Shown: positions 31,153 through 43,611 of the stretch, piece by piece
Layout of the letters: the number at the start of each line of letters is the position of its first letter
Position numbering within the stretch: the first letter of the stretch is position 1
From: Entamoeba invadens IP1
Lineage: Eukaryota; Evosea; Mastigamoebida; Endamoebidae
DNA length: 64,000 nt
Assembly: GCF_000330505.1 (NCBI RefSeq)
Contig: NW_004443648.1
Span: 1,097,878 to 1,161,877 of the forward strand
Direction of reading: 5' to 3'
Position numbers and translations under genes: made by a program
The notes under the pieces: model-generated
The model's input: the letters and a program-made list of their open reading frames with translations, nothing else
What the model was told of the DNA's origin: nothing
Databases searched by the model: none

Positions 31153-32556
31153 TCATCCCAATGGCTTTAAAATGGTATCACAAAACAAACATCGTGTTGG
31201 TTCCTGTGTTGATATTGAAGCAAACAAATTGATGTGTTCATGTTTACTTCTTCCCACTGAAGCGTCGAATGATTTAAACAAGGAGAAAGCTTGTGTGTCA
31301 TCTTCCTCCTCTTCTAGAGTGTCGTATTTAATTTCAAAGGGGACATTAACTATTCTTTGTGGTTGTATTAGAGTTTGGTCAAAGATCGAGTGGAACTCCT
31401 CTTTCACTTCAAGTTCCATCTCATTGTGTGGACTTCCAGTGCAATTGTAGTCCACTTCTTCAATATCGTTGATAAGAAATGCAGACTTTATTAAGTCCTT
31501 TAACCCACTCTCTATATTCCCAAAGATCGATACAAGGGACGAGAATAAAGGATTTGCTAGTACTGGATTTAACTTCATTTTAGTCGTTGTGTTAAAGTTG
31601 AAGATATTAAAATCGTCATCGGTGACTAATACACAAGAGCCTTGGTTCTTCTGGAAATAGTCAATTGCACTGAATATAGTCATTGAGAGCGGATATTCCA
31701 TAGTCTCATTGCCATACATCCCTAAATCGATTCCACTCTGACAACATTGATGTCCTCGTATCAACATCACAACCTGATTTTTAGTTAAGAACTTATCGAT
31801 GGCGTCAAACCCAAAGATGTAAGACGTGCCCCGCTCCGTGTTAGTCAGAAAGTCGATTTTGTCGAAATTATTTTTGAAGGATGGGCGCGAGTTCAAAAAA
31901 GCGTCGGAGATGGGGTCGCTCCATAACAAGTCACAGAACACGCCATCGTTCGGGGGTTCGCGAAAGCGATTGATGGCATCGATTTCACTGATAAGTCCCA
32001 AATCGGGGGAGATCCCGCCATGACATAAAAAGAAGTTCCCCATCTTCCTTCGTAACAAAACACAGAGCGGAAGTGTATTAAAAAGGTCACAGAAGCTTGC
32101 GTGGACCGTGTTGGTATATTTTGATTTGCATTCTTGAAGAAAGCCCATTGTGGATGACATCATCATACTCTCGTGGTTACCACGTAACATAATTATAGTG
32201 GTCGGTGTGTTGTATTTCATACAGAGAAGTGTTATAAGTAACTCCGTCGACATATCACCCCGATCAACGTAATCACCTAGAAAGATGGTCGTGTACGCCG
32301 TCGTTATCTTTTCTTTGTTCGACTGTAACTCACCTAAGAAGTCGAGGTATTGCCCATGAAAATCACCAAAGATCAATGCGTCGTCGGATACTTCTATCAT
32401 GTTCTTCTCACTCCGGAAAAGCGTTTTACACTTTTCAAGTAACAGAAATAATGTTGGACGAGATACCACACCGCCTTGTAAAAAGTGAAAGACTAGCTTT
32501 TCAATGTCATATTTGTTTGTTGTCGTGTTGAAGGGAATATCAATTTCAAACTGCAT
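31153..32556 (-). CDS. PPP-family Ser/Thr protein phosphatase
   Basis: Metallophosphatase of the PP1/PP2A/calcineurin superfamily. Metal and phosphate motifs appear in order: GDFHG near residue 64, GDYVDRG near 95, RGNHE near 126 and CHGGISPDL near 180. The catalytic core ends near residue 300. A C-terminal extension of about 165 residues with acidic and Ser-rich stretches (LEEEEDDTQAF) is not part of the core and may be regulatory. No calmodulin-binding helix is evident. As read without splicing it ends FCDTILKPLG, but a likely intron donor at 31190 suggests a different C-terminus (see 31004-31131). Confidence 0.93.
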   Translation of the reverse strand: MQFEIDIPFNTTTNKYDIEKLVFHFLQGGVVSRPTLFLLLEKCKTLFRSEKNMIEVSDDALIFGDFHGQYLDFLGELQSNKEKITTAYTTIFLGDYVDRGDMSTELLITLLCMKYNTPTTIIMLRGNHESMMMSSTMGFLQECKSKYTNTVHASFCDLFNTLPLCVLLRRKMGNFFLCHGGISPDLGLISEIDAINRFREPPNDGVFCDLLWSDPISDAFLNSRPSFKNNFDKIDFLTNTERGTSYIFGFDAIDKFLTKNQVVMLIRGHQCCQSGIDLGMYGNETMEYPLSMTIFSAIDYFQKNQGSCVLVTDDDFNIFNFNTTTKMKLNPVLANPLFSSLVSIFGNIESGLKDLIKSAFLINDIEEVDYNCTGSPHNEMELEVKEEFHSIFDQTLIQPQRIVNVPFEIKYDTLEEEEDDTQAFSLFKSFDASVGRSKHEHINLFASISTQEPTRCLFCDTILKPLG

Positions 32557-32964
32557 ATGTAATTAGTTGTTTTCAGGTTATAAAAAATAGTAATGAATTG
32601 TGTATAAACTTCACATAAACAATCTGTTAATAATAATTTATAACTAATTTATAGTTTAATCTATTATATTATAAAATATTATTTTAATTCTTTATAATGT
32701 TTTTAAATAAATTTTTTAAAATAGAATAGTTTTTTTTATTACAACACAATTAATTATATAAAAATCATTTAAAACTAAAAAGTTTTATTATAAAACAAAT
32801 TACAAAATTATAATATATATTATAATATATAATTATTATTATTATATATCATAATAAATTTAATGAACAAAAAAGTCATCACAAATAATAAACTGGTGGA
32901 GACAAAAATCAACATTTTTCCAATACCAGAAGAATAGTAAAATAACAAGTAAACAAAAACTATA
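32557..32964. other. AT-rich intergenic region
   Basis: Highly AT-rich spacer with short AT dinucleotide runs near 32810-32850. Nothing else is seen. Confidence 0.45.
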
Positions 32965-33756
32965 TTAATAATAAAATCCGTAAGTTGGTTGCTGTACAAT
33001 GAACCCGTCGACTGGGGCAAAATCGAGAGGGAATGATGCAAAGACCTCTTGTGGGTTAGTAAAGGCGAGTTCTTCCACAATTTCTGGTGATGTTTGTACA
33101 TCGTTTTGTGTGTTTTCGGACTTCACCGTTGTGTTAATGTTGTTTAACGAGGTTGAGAGGTTTTGTCCCTTTTCGAGTAAGTCGAGGAAGAAAGGATAGT
33201 AAGCTGGGACGACCAGACTCTTCTCCTTTTTATTGAAAAGTGAGCACAAGTGTTTATGAGCGGCTGTACCGATCTCATCGATTTGACTCTTCTCGAAGAG
33301 TAAGTTCTTGCTTGGGAAAGTGATAGAAGTCACCTTTTCGAGTTGGACTGTCTTCTTAGCCAATTTAGTCTTTCTTTTATTTACCAAGACACCGCTTTGT
33401 TCACAGTACTGCAACATCCAAGAGAATGAAAGAGCTGTTCTGTTTAAGTCTTTTCTTCTCTTGACTATCTTTAAAGTCCCTTTCGACATTTTTGGGTCGA
33501 ATTCCATTTCATATTGCTTTTGGCAGAAGTCATCAATCGCAGTGCCAAAGTTAAGTGGGACACCATCTTTGAATACCTCAAGGATCGTAAGGTACTGGAA
33601 CGTCTTCTCAGCCATTCGCTCGGGGCGCTTCAGTTCAAAGGAATATCCAAAAGAGCTGAGAACTACAAAGACCATCCCTTGTTGGATTGCTTCAAAGCTC
33701 TTAGACTCGCGTTTCATCTCGGTCATGGTGGGTCGAGTTATGTCGTTAGCGTACAT
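32965..33756 (-). CDS. Hypothetical protein, unrecognised
   Basis: 263 aa from ATG 33756 (MYANDITRPTM). No ATG lies further upstream in frame; the open frame continues only with GTG. The N-terminal two thirds are basic and mixed alpha/beta, with a segment (RRKDLNRTALSFSWMLQYCE) followed by a Lys/Arg-rich stretch that might bind nucleic acid. The C-terminal 70 residues are Asn/Thr/Pro rich and end in aromatic residues (PTYGFYY). No signal peptide or membrane segment. I cannot assign a family. Confidence 0.7.
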   Translation of the reverse strand: MYANDITRPTMTEMKRESKSFEAIQQGMVFVVLSSFGYSFELKRPERMAEKTFQYLTILEVFKDGVPLNFGTAIDDFCQKQYEMEFDPKMSKGTLKIVKRRKDLNRTALSFSWMLQYCEQSGVLVNKRKTKLAKKTVQLEKVTSITFPSKNLLFEKSQIDEIGTAAHKHLCSLFNKKEKSLVVPAYYPFFLDLLEKGQNLSTSLNNINTTVKSENTQNDVQTSPEIVEELAFTNPQEVFASFPLDFAPVDGFIVQQPTYGFYY

Positions 33757-35576
33757 TGAATTTGAAATTATAGAGCAACCCTCCCTTTTATTCACAATTT
33801 TTCTTTACCTTGAAAATTTTTCAAAATCAGTCTTTTGGTTCTATTTAAGCAGCAAATAATACGGCGCGATGACTTCCGAAGTCTTCCATCGAATTTTTAG
33901 ACCATGCCGATGTGGCACTTTTTCCCTTTTTGTCCCGCTTTCTACCTTTTTTTAAACGGAATTTTCAAAGTTTTACTGGGGTTTCTTGTCTTTTTTACAA
34001 CTTGATTTAAGCACTGGCGAATGCTGTCGTACCACGGTTTGCTATTACTATTATGTATTTAAAATTTTACTATACTTTTTTGAAAATAATTTCTGCTTTG
34101 AAAAAAGTGGTAAAATGAGTTGTTTTCTGCCGGACATTTCAAGTTCGGCTCTGCCGTCTTGTATGTGCGTTAAAAATACTTTTTTTGTCGATGAAAAAAT
34201 GGAGATGGCCGGTATAGTTTGTTTTAATACTTTAAATTACAATATTTAATAGAAAAGAGTAAAGCTAAAATGATATTTTAGGCACAAGAACTAAATATTA
34301 TTTCACGCCGAATTTTGAGGCTTATAAATAGACCAATACTTTTTACTTTTTTCACGCCGTATTTTTTGCTGCAAAAATAGAAATAATGACTCGCAAATTG
34401 AGAAATTTGTTGGTTCCCATTTGTTTGGACTATGTTTCCGTATTGAATGTGGGAAAAGAAAAAAAGTAAAAAGTTGGGCTTATATTAGGATAAAAAAGTC
34501 GAATATTTCAGGACTTTCGGAGTTTAAATAATAACAAATTTCCTTCCTCAATAATTCTGGCAAAACGGAAGCAAATTGAAAATAAACAATTATTAATAAT
34601 AAAACAAATTATTGTTAATAGTTTTTAATGATCAACAACGTTTTTGGAGGGGAATTGATAAAATAATTCTTAGAAAAAGGGTTTGCAAACCCAAAAATTT
34701 CGGGTAACAAAACCAACAAAGTTTTATTTTGGCGTTTTTAATCGGATGTAGAACATTCTTAAAAAACAAATTTATGTTTGGCTTTCGAACTATACATCTT
34801 AATTGTTTATTAAAATAAATGGATTGTAAATATAATTGTATTTACCATTAGTTAATTAACCAGTTTTTTTACAATAAAAATTTTAAATACACAAAACAAT
34901 TGTTATTCGAATAATATATGATATAATTCAAATATATTATATATAATTTACTAAAATATATTAATTTATTAATTAATAACACAACAAATCATAATTGTTT
35001 TATTTAATTTTCTTTCAATTTCAAAAATGAAATTCTTTGAATTGAAGCATTATTCGTATGATGGTTACAAATTAATTAAATGTTATTGATATTTTGGTAA
35101 TAAATAATTGTGAATGCCGAGTATATTTAACCTTCCATTTTTTGAGATAGTTAAAAATAGATTGATTATCGTGTTATTGCCTTTTTTCAATTGATACATA
35201 ATTATTAGTAAGATAATAACAATTGAACTATTAATTAATAGATTAATAATTTTTAATATGTTTTATTGAAATCCAATTTTTTTTATAAAAAAAATGAAAT
35301 ATAAATTATACTTAATAGAAATAAAATACAATTAATTTCTAATAATAAATTTTTTTTCAATAGTCGGGGTTTTTTGTTTTTTTGCATACAAATATAGTAG
35401 TACTTGTGTCTAGTTCAATACCATAATATATTATATACTAATATTAATAATTACCAATAAATGATTAAATGTGTTAAAAAAAGCTATAATTGCGGAACAG
35501 ATAATATTGAAACAAGCTTTTCTTATAATTCAAACAGATTTCTAATAGTTATGGGTACTGAAAATGATAATACCCA
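33757..35576. other. Long intergenic region with GC-richer patches
   Basis: About 1.8 kb with no supported gene. The part at 33860-34520 is less AT-rich than usual spacers and holds two similar patches, TTCACGCCGAATTTTGAGGC (34301) and TTCACGCCGTATTTTTTGCT (34350). It also holds partly inverted AAAAAGTAAAAAGT tracts at about 34340 and 34460. It may be an old mobile-element remnant, but no coding relic is recognised. An 87-codon frame at 33986 has no family features. Confidence 0.4.
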
Positions 35577-38500
35577 ATGTTCTTACACAAAATAGGGTGG
35601 AACATAATAGTGACAATTACGTTTATTACTCCATTGATCGTCCAAGCGACAACCAACTGTTTTTTAAAAGGCGAAGATTGTTCCTTGGGTATACAAATCA
35701 ATGGTTTGCCATTTTTAGTATTATTAATTTAACATGACAAACAGGGAACACTCCATGTGACGGACTTTTGATAACAGGAAAGATCATTTTACGTTCATCG
35801 TGTTTTCCAGAATATGTTCCAAACGTTTTTGTGAGTGGAATTTCCAATTTGACACTTGAAGATAACGTTTTTGAGAACTTCGGCTCTTTGACATTTGATT
35901 TTAATAGTGACACCACCATCGACGGATTTACTGATTTGACAAAGATGACACGTGTGGTCACACAAAGTGGGTCTTCACTCTATTTTTCAGAGTTGATATT
36001 TCAAGGCAAAGAATTGCTCACACTTTCTAAGAACGTTCATTTCACTGCCAAAAGTTTGAGTCTTAAAAATGTCTTCATCAAATTTGGGAGTAATGTTACA
36101 TTAACAATTGATAAAGGTATTGATGGTGACAATTCACGAATGAGTCTTGGAGAGAATTCCACTATTCGAAGTGCATCAACTCAACTTTATCATGGAGGTC
36201 TATCTCTTGGTATTAATAACACGTTTATTACAAACTCACTCGAACTGTTTGATCAAAGCGATTTTGTGGTGAGCGAAAATAGCAAAATTTGTGTTGGCCA
36301 AACGACGGTTCTATCAAGTGGAAGTTCTTTGATATTCAATAAAAACATTTCTACAATATTTGAAGATGTTTTTGTTTCACATAAAAGTACTCTTCAATTT
36401 GGAGACGATAATTCTTTGACATCAAAGGGGAGGATTAAAGTTAGTACATATTCTCAATGTGTAGTTCGATGTAACACAACCGTTTTAATTGCCAGAAATT
36501 TGTTTTTGAATAGCTTCAGCACGTTGACAACAAATAGGAATGTACAAATACAGACGAATGAATACATCAGTGTTGTTGATGATTCAAACGCCACATTTGG
36601 AGATGAAAATACAATTGAAATAGGCGACTACTTGTATGTGAGTAACCACAGCTTAGTAGATGTAAATACTAAGAACAAAATTTCTATTCAAACGTTCTAT
36701 ATGGTGAACCAATACTCTAACGTATCTTTTGGAGAAGATACATATCTCCACGCTGAGAATTTTGACTTTTCAAATTCGCACTTGAATTTCGAAAATGCGT
36801 TTAATGGGTCTGCAAACACCATTTGTAACATACAAAATTGTAATTTGAGTTTCAAAGATAATGCACAGATACTTGTAGAAGGAAATACAAAACAAGTTTG
36901 CAAACGTGGAGATAAAGAGTGTCACATCCTTTCTATTGATAGCCAGTCCATTTTCACTATTAACAAAACAATCAAATGTTATCCAGTTTTCATCTTGTTG
37001 AATGGTCAATTCAATGTTGGAGATGGTGTCACCATCAACAGTGTTTCCAATGAAAGTTTCGACTTTATAGCAACTCGTGACGTTCACTCTGATATTCAAT
37101 TTGGAAATTTCACAACAGTGAGTGAAGGGAAAGTTCTCCGGTACCAAGATAGTAATACAGAAGAGGTGTATTGTTACATGAATGGTACTTCATGGAGAGA
37201 GTCTAATCGAGACAACACTTTAGAAATAGACGTTGTGAACACATTCTCCTTTGTCCATCAACATTGTCCTTGTTATGGTGAACACTGTCATATAATTAAT
37301 TTGATGAACGACATTTATATCAGTGACCATTCAATACACTCGACATTTGAAAATAAAGCGACTTTGCACTTTGAAATTGAAACAGAGAAAATACAGAAGG
37401 TCGTTGCAGAGAGTATTGCAGCAGAGTTGTTTACTACCGTTTGGGTGTCATTCCCTGAATACTCAATATTTTCTTTTAATATGAACAAAACGATTCAAAT
37501 TGATGACTACACCATTCAAAGTCCGAAAAAAGAGTTAAAAAGAGAAGCAAAACAGACCAAATTAACTTTTTCAAATATCGACTTGGCGTTTTCAACTACA
37601 AAAGACTTGTTTTTATCAACAAAATTACCAACACAATCACAATTGAGTGAATCTGGAAATACAGTTGTTTTAGCATCGTCATTTTATGTGACTGTTGGTG
37701 ACATAACATGTCAAGCCGCAATTGTGGATAACAATATCACCAAGTGTTTAATTCAATCGCCACAGACATGTCCACCCAACCATTTTTACAATGATATTAC
37801 ACAGAGGTGTGACGTGTGTTCAAACAACTGCAAACAGTGTTTGAATCAAGAAGAATGTCATTCATGTGAAGACAATTTTGTACTTCAAAACAAGTTTTGT
37901 GTTCACAACGAGAAGTGTTTGTTAACGTCTGCCTCTCGATGTTGGAAATGTTCCGAAGGTAATGTGAACACCAACTGTGATAATTGTGATTTAAATTGTT
38001 TTTTATGTGAAGAGGAGTGTCAGATATGTGCAAATGGATATATCAAGAATGGGAGTAAATGTGTTATAATTGATCATTCCATTTCAGTGTCACAAAGTGG
38101 GAGTATTTCTTGTGTGAATGGATTTTTTAACACTGAAGGGATATGTCAGTCGTGTAGCATATATGGGGAAGCTTGTTTAGAGTGTCAAATAAGTGGGTGT
38201 GAATTGTGTGATACTGGATATGTCATATCAAATGGAAGATGCGTTCTCTCACATTGTCTAACTTTTGTTATTAATTTAAATACCACTGAAAATCGTATAT
38301 GTCAAATTTGTGAACCACATTACACATTAAATATTAACGGAAAGTGTGAACCACATATCGAAAATTGTGAGATAACAAATGAAGGAAATTGTGTTGTATG
38401 TAGTTACCCTTTTGTTAATAATAACGGCACTTGTGTTTCACGTATTGATAATTGTGAGCAATACTCAAACGGATTTTGTGTTCGGTGCATCGCACGATAC

Positions 38501-40387
38501 TATATTAATGACCTTTTTACGTGTTCTCAATGTCTTCCTCAGTGTAATTTGTGTTCCAACAAACGTAGTTGTGATCTTTGTGAATCAAACTATTTACTGT
38601 ATGACGGACAATGTAAAGATTCAAAACTAATTGGGTGTTCCGTCCAACTCAATTCAAAGTGTGTTCAATGTGAAGATGGGTATTTTAAAGACAAAGATAC
38701 GTGCATGGAATGCAGTTTAAATTGTCAAACTTGTTTGAATAATAACACATGTATTTTGTGTGACTCCGACTTTGTGTTAACTGATTCCAACACATGTCGC
38801 TCGAAAATTGAGTCTAACTGTGATGAAATAATAAATTCCCAATGTTTAACATGTGCTTCTGGTTTCTATTTAGAACAAAAAGAGTGTAAACAATGTGGTC
38901 CAGGATGTTCCATCTGTAACTCATTTAATCAGTGCCAAGCGTGTTTGTCCACTTTTGTGTATTCAAATGGAAAATGTGACTCTTTGAATCTTATCAACAA
39001 TTGCATTTCAATTGAAAACAGTGAGTGTGTCTCCTGTTCATTTTTGTATAAAGCAAATAAGACATATTGTTCACAACAATTGACGCTCACTGAATTTGTT
39101 CTGATTTTAGTTGTCTGTCTACTCTTTGTAGTTCTTATCATTATGACTATTCTATTTGTCATTGTGTACTTCACGCGACCACGGCAGAGGTCTCTTAAAA
39201 ATTATATTTTTGATATGAAAACCACCACTCTAAATTTCTCGACTCGAATAAACAGCAAAATTGTCTTAAACAAAAGTGTCATTGAATTGGGCAAATTAAC
39301 GGACTTGGAAGCGACATTGGAGTCTGTCCTTTGTGTTGGGAACACATACCCAACACCACAGCTTGTGAGTTTGGAGTTGAGCGAATACGAAACTCGGTTT
39401 TCTCTACGCGTGACACCTTCTTGTGCAATACTGAAAAAAGGTGAGGCATGTGAATTTCACATAGAAGTGTTTCCACTGACTGAGTGCACGTACTCGGGTG
39501 TAATCAGTGTCGTCGACAAAGACATTGAAACGAACCAAATTGATAAAGGCGATTTCTTTGTTTTCTTTGAAGAGAGCGACTTTATCCATATCAATCCACT
39601 TGAAATACAAAAACAGTGTTTAATAGGTGAGGGGGTATACGGTGATGTTTTCAGAGCGTTTTACAAAGGCAGTGAAGTTGCACTGAAAAGGATGAAGAAC
39701 TTAAAGAACGAAAATTACTATGAAGAGTTTGGTCGTCAAGTGCGAATCATCAATCAAATGAAGAGTCCATATGTCATTGGGTTCTATGGAATTGTAGTTG
39801 GTGAGACTTATAGTGTAGTGAGTGAGTATTCGGTATATGGAAGTGTGTACGACGCTATTAAGAAAGGCGATATCTTGAGAGAGAAATTGAAAACAAAAAT
39901 CCTTATTGACAGTGGTTATGCTCTCATGTATTTACACAACCACAATATTATTCACGGCGACTTTAAAACTTCAAATATTTTGATTATGAATAAAACACTG
40001 AACGGAAAGGTTAACGCGAAAATCTGTGATTTTGTGAATTCAATTTATTTGAAGGAAGAAAACAACCAAAGCTATAAACAGTCTAGTATTATTGGTAACT
40101 CGGCGTATTGTGCTCCTGAAATATACGAGAAGAAAAGTCCTAGTAAAAAGTCTGATGTTTTTGCGTATGGAATGGTACTCTATGAAACTTTTTCATGGAA
40201 ACTTTTATATCAACAATTTGAGCATGTTATGGATATTCAGAAATATGTTTGTGAAGGGAAGAGACTTGAAATTATTGATGAGATCAACAGGGACCAATAT
40301 GAATTAATCACGAAGTGTTGGGGACAAAACCCGGAAGAGAGAATTGATATAGAAAAGGCAGTGCAGAATTTAAAAGACTTGAATTGA
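35577..40387 (+). CDS. Receptor-like transmembrane kinase (TMK), two exons
   Basis: Predicted 1589-aa surface receptor kinase. Exon 1 (35577-35703) encodes a signal peptide (MFLHKIGWNIIVTITFITPL) and the first cysteines. A 41-nt intron (35704-35744, donor GTTTGC, acceptor AACAG) leads to exon 2 (35745-40387). The frame is exact (4770 nt). The ectodomain starts with about 640 residues of repetitive beta-rich sequence (solenoid-like, few Cys). About 450 residues of CxxC-rich, furin-like repeats follow. One transmembrane helix (LILVVCLLFVVLIIMTILFV) is next, then a C-terminal TKL-type kinase. Kinase motifs: GEGVYGDVF, VALKRMK, HGDFKTSN (HRD Arg replaced by Gly), CDFVNS (DFG Gly replaced by Val) and APEIYE. 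The catalytic Asp and the DFG Asp remain, so activity is possible but altered. Confidence 0.93.
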
Positions 40388-40644
40388 ATTGTTTTTATAT
40401 GTTTCATTTGATTTTATTATAGAACGTTGAAGCAAAACTCTTTAAGTAATTATTATTAATATAGTATAGTTCTTTTATAAATATAGAAATAGAATCTACT
40501 TTGTGTATGAAATAACCAATGTAAACAGTTTAAAGAATTCAATAAAATTATAACATGAATTAATTGGGTACAATTAATAACACACATCAAAGATTGATGT
40601 ATAAAAAGTAACTTTATTTCTTAAAAAACCAGAATATATCTAAC

Positions 40645-41133
40645 ATGAGTAAAGAAGATGCTGATAAGATCTTTAATGAAATGGATATTGACAAGAATGG
40701 TACTATTGACGAAAATGAGTTTGTCTTGGGTTTGAAGAAGATCATGGGAGAAGAAAATTTCATGGAAGATGATATGAAGGCGGTTTTTATTATGTGTGAC
40801 AAATGTTCGTTTTTTCACAAAAGAGACAACAAACTCGACAAAGAAGAGTTCGCTCGAGTGGTCAAAGCTATTCCACAACTCCCCACAAACTTCGATAGCT
40901 TAAATTTTGTTCAACAAGATGTCGCCAAAAAGCAAAGAGTTGGCACTTTTATGTTTAATATAATTGATGAAGACAGTAGCAATACTATTACGTTGAAAGA
41001 ACTTGAAAAGTTTATAACTGCCATCGGAAAGAAAAAAGAAGATGCAACAAAAGTAATGAATTTGGTTGACAAGGATAAGAGCAAAACGATAACACTTGAT
41101 GAATTTTTAGAGTGGTATTGTGACGACTGTTGA
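40645..41133 (+). CDS. EF-hand calcium-binding protein (copy 1)
   Basis: A 162-aa small soluble calcium sensor. Canonical EF loops: DIDKNGTIDENE (residues 14-25) near the N-terminus, a degenerate second site (DKCSFFHKRDNKLDKEE), a third DEDSSNTITLKE and a fourth DKDKSKTITLDE. Short helices flank each loop as in calmodulin-like proteins, with an unusually long loop 2 insertion. It ends WYCDDC. It is closely related to the protein at 43976 (same length and order), so the two arose by duplication and are now separated by a transposon. The target is unknown. A TATA-like GTATAAAAAG precedes the gene by about 45 bp. Confidence 0.93.
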   Translation: MSKEDADKIFNEMDIDKNGTIDENEFVLGLKKIMGEENFMEDDMKAVFIMCDKCSFFHKRDNKLDKEEFARVVKAIPQLPTNFDSLNFVQQDVAKKQRVGTFMFNIIDEDSSNTITLKELEKFITAIGKKKEDATKVMNLVDKDKSKTITLDEFLEWYCDDC

Positions 41134-41210
41134 TTTTAATAGTTACTATTATAAATTATATTATAATAGATTTCCATCCATTCTTTTGGTTGTTAGATGA
41201 TAGTAAACTA

Positions 41211-41237
41211 CAGATGGAGGATAAAGTCAGTGACAAA
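41211..41237 (+). repeat. Left terminal inverted repeat of transposon
   Basis: CAGATGGA followed by GGATAAAGTCAGTGACAAA, directly after a TA dinucleotide. Confidence 0.85.
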
Positions 41238-41510
41238 GTATAAATAACCCATTTTTTCGAGGATATTTCCAGTTAAATGTTTTTTCTCTATTGGTATGGG
41301 TTATTAATCCCAATAAATGGATGGTAAAGGTAAAGTAAGTGACGACACACTTTTGCTATTTTTTCGTTGTTTTCCAAAGAATTGAGGCAAAAAAAGACCA
41401 AGAATTTTAATAACACAAAAAATGCAAAAGTGTATTCAAATTTTTCAGAAAAAACAATCTTAATAAAAAAGAACTTAAAAAAAGGAAAACCAAGATTCAA
41501 TAATAGAGAC

Positions 41511-43540
41511 TCAATTAAGACCCTCCCAGTCACTGTCATCGAGCTCAAAGGTTTCCAACGAGTTTGGTTGGAAATTGTAATGGGGGAACAGTCTCATAGG
41601 TTCATTAGAATGGGGTTGTTCTCCGTATAATCTTACTATTCTTGAAAGAATGGGTTCGTTTAAAGTTTCGTTGGATGGATCGAGGACAATGGACTCTGCC
41701 ATTGCTTTGATGTGGCAGACCTTTGTTTTGTTTGTCATCCTTTTTTGCTTTGGGTCAAGGTCTGCGATGTTAATGACATTAACGTCGTTGTTGGGAGCTG
41801 TGAGTTTTGTCATTGTTGTTTGGTTGGGAAATACTGTTGTCTGGAAAAAAGTCTGAAACTCTTCAACAAGTCTAGAAGCACTTTTTATATCAATGAAAAG
41901 GCGGAAAGCGCCTTCAACATAACGAGAAACCATTCCTGCCCTCTGAAACAACGCAATAATGGTCTCATGTGTTGCTGCTCTGTCGATGCTTGACAGTATT
42001 GTGGTAATTGTGTTGGTAAGTCTCTTCCCACTTTCCATTCTCTGTCCTCTCTCTCGAATTGCGTCTGTTGCCACGTTATTTGCATCTGCTAAATAACCAA
42101 TTATTTCTCGAATTGCAACATTGAGATCAACTCCTTGTTGCTCACCTCTGTGCTCTAATGAGTTATTTGGAACGATTGGGACTGTGGAAGGTGTTGTTGG
42201 AGGCAATGATCTCGTCAATTCAGAAGATGAAACAGAGGTTTTGAAAGGGGGGTTCTGTTTGAACATTGTTTTTTCACTGAACCGAAAAGGCACAGATCCA
42301 AAGGTTGCACCAAATGAGAACAGTGTGGTATATACTTATGAAGTTTGATGTGTGATTGTGCCAATTGTGTACTCAACTCATTGTAATTGTGTCCAGAAAA
42401 AACCGTCGATGGTGATCAGTGCAGGCGCGTCTGGTGGAAGTCGAAGTAAAATTCTTTTGGCTTTGATGTATTCAACCACTACATTCATCATCCACTTGCA
42501 GAAGATTTCCTTGGTTGCAAATCCTGTGTTGTTGGTGAAAAAGGTTGCATCAGAAAACGTCGACAACAGCTTAATGTCAAGCGTTTTATTGGTCACTACA
42601 ACACCGGGACACGCTGTAGTGCCATACAAACATATCACACAGATAATAGTGGATCTCTTACCACTTCTTCCAACACCAATCTTAATCCTTTCAACGTCAA
42701 CATTTTTGGGAACAAGCACTCTGACGGTTTTCTTGTCGCAAAAGTCTTGAAAAACAACTTCATCAATATTAGAGACAAGACCACTATTTATACTATTAAA
42801 GTCTGCCATCTCCATGTAATTCGTTATGATGTCCTCGGGGTTTATTGATAATCGTCCGATGTCTTCCGGTTTCTTTTCGATTGTTTTGAGGTCAAACGTT
42901 TTGAGAACCCACTTTCTCGCTGTATCTGGTTTAAACGTCGTTCCAGTTGTTCTTTCAACCAGTTTAGAGAATGCTGCAAATGTCAAAGCTATTTTTTGAT
43001 TATTGCAATATTTGACAAATGTGTCAGCTACAAATTTGGTTCTTTTGTCTAAGAATGTCGGTCTTCCCATTTTTGTCCTTCTTCCAGTTGTTTGTTCTTT
43101 CTTGTATTCTGTAATTTCCTTATGAATGATACTCGGATGCGAATTGAACAAAATTCCAACTGATCTATAGGTGACAAAAGACTCTCCTCTTAGAATTGAA
43201 AAGACTGTTGCTATTTGCTCCCTTCGGGTTTCCAAGCGAAAAACAATTCATCAAATATAAAGAATTGCAATATCTGTTGTGCATTCAAAACGTCTTTTAA
43301 AGAGAATTTTTTTGATTGATTGACTTCTTTTAATTGTTCTTTCACGCTTTCGACATTGTGTGACATTTCTTCATAGTTCATAAGTCCTCTAATCAATTTT
43401 TTGCTTTTTCCAGAGCCCAAATCTTCTGGGAATTGCTCCAGAAAGCGACAAGAAAGAATGTCCGCGAGCTTCAAAGGCATAACAACATGAACATCATTTG
43501 GGGCGAGAGGATTGACAGGTAGTGTTGGTTCAATTTCCAT
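41511..43540 (-). pseudogene. Pogo/Tc1-like DDE transposase with three single-base frame breaks
   Basis: Reading leftward from ATG 43540, three overlapping frames form one transposase. Segment 1 is N-terminal and ends at an A5 (plus strand) run at 43239-43243. Segment 2 carries a helix-turn-helix (YRSVGILFNSHPSIIHKEI, then GRPTFLDKR and PDTARKWVLK) and the first catalytic Asp (NIDEVVFQDF). It breaks at the A6 run 42397-42402, just after the second Asp (ITIDG). Segment 3 contains CSHLVQPLDLCLFG with the third Asp and breaks again at the T6 run 42269-42274. Segment 4 is a long C-terminal region ending at 41511. Correcting the three runs by one base each leaves one open frame of 677 codons with stop, and the last two Asp 35 residues apart. 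It is either a recently dead copy or intact in the living genome and mis-sequenced. Confidence 0.85.
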
Positions 43541-43611
43541 GTAATAAAAAGGTTTTTTACAAATTTTTATTTTGATTTTTTTGTTATTTTGTTTTATAAA
43601 ACATTAATTTT

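Noticed and set aside
33986..34249. 87-codon frame in the spacer before the receptor kinase
   Set aside because: Cys/Phe-rich without recognisable pattern; likely chance.
41511..43540. Programmed ribosomal frameshifting in the transposase
   Set aside because: Three separate shifts of different sign in plain homopolymers fit sequencing error or decay better than programmed recoding.
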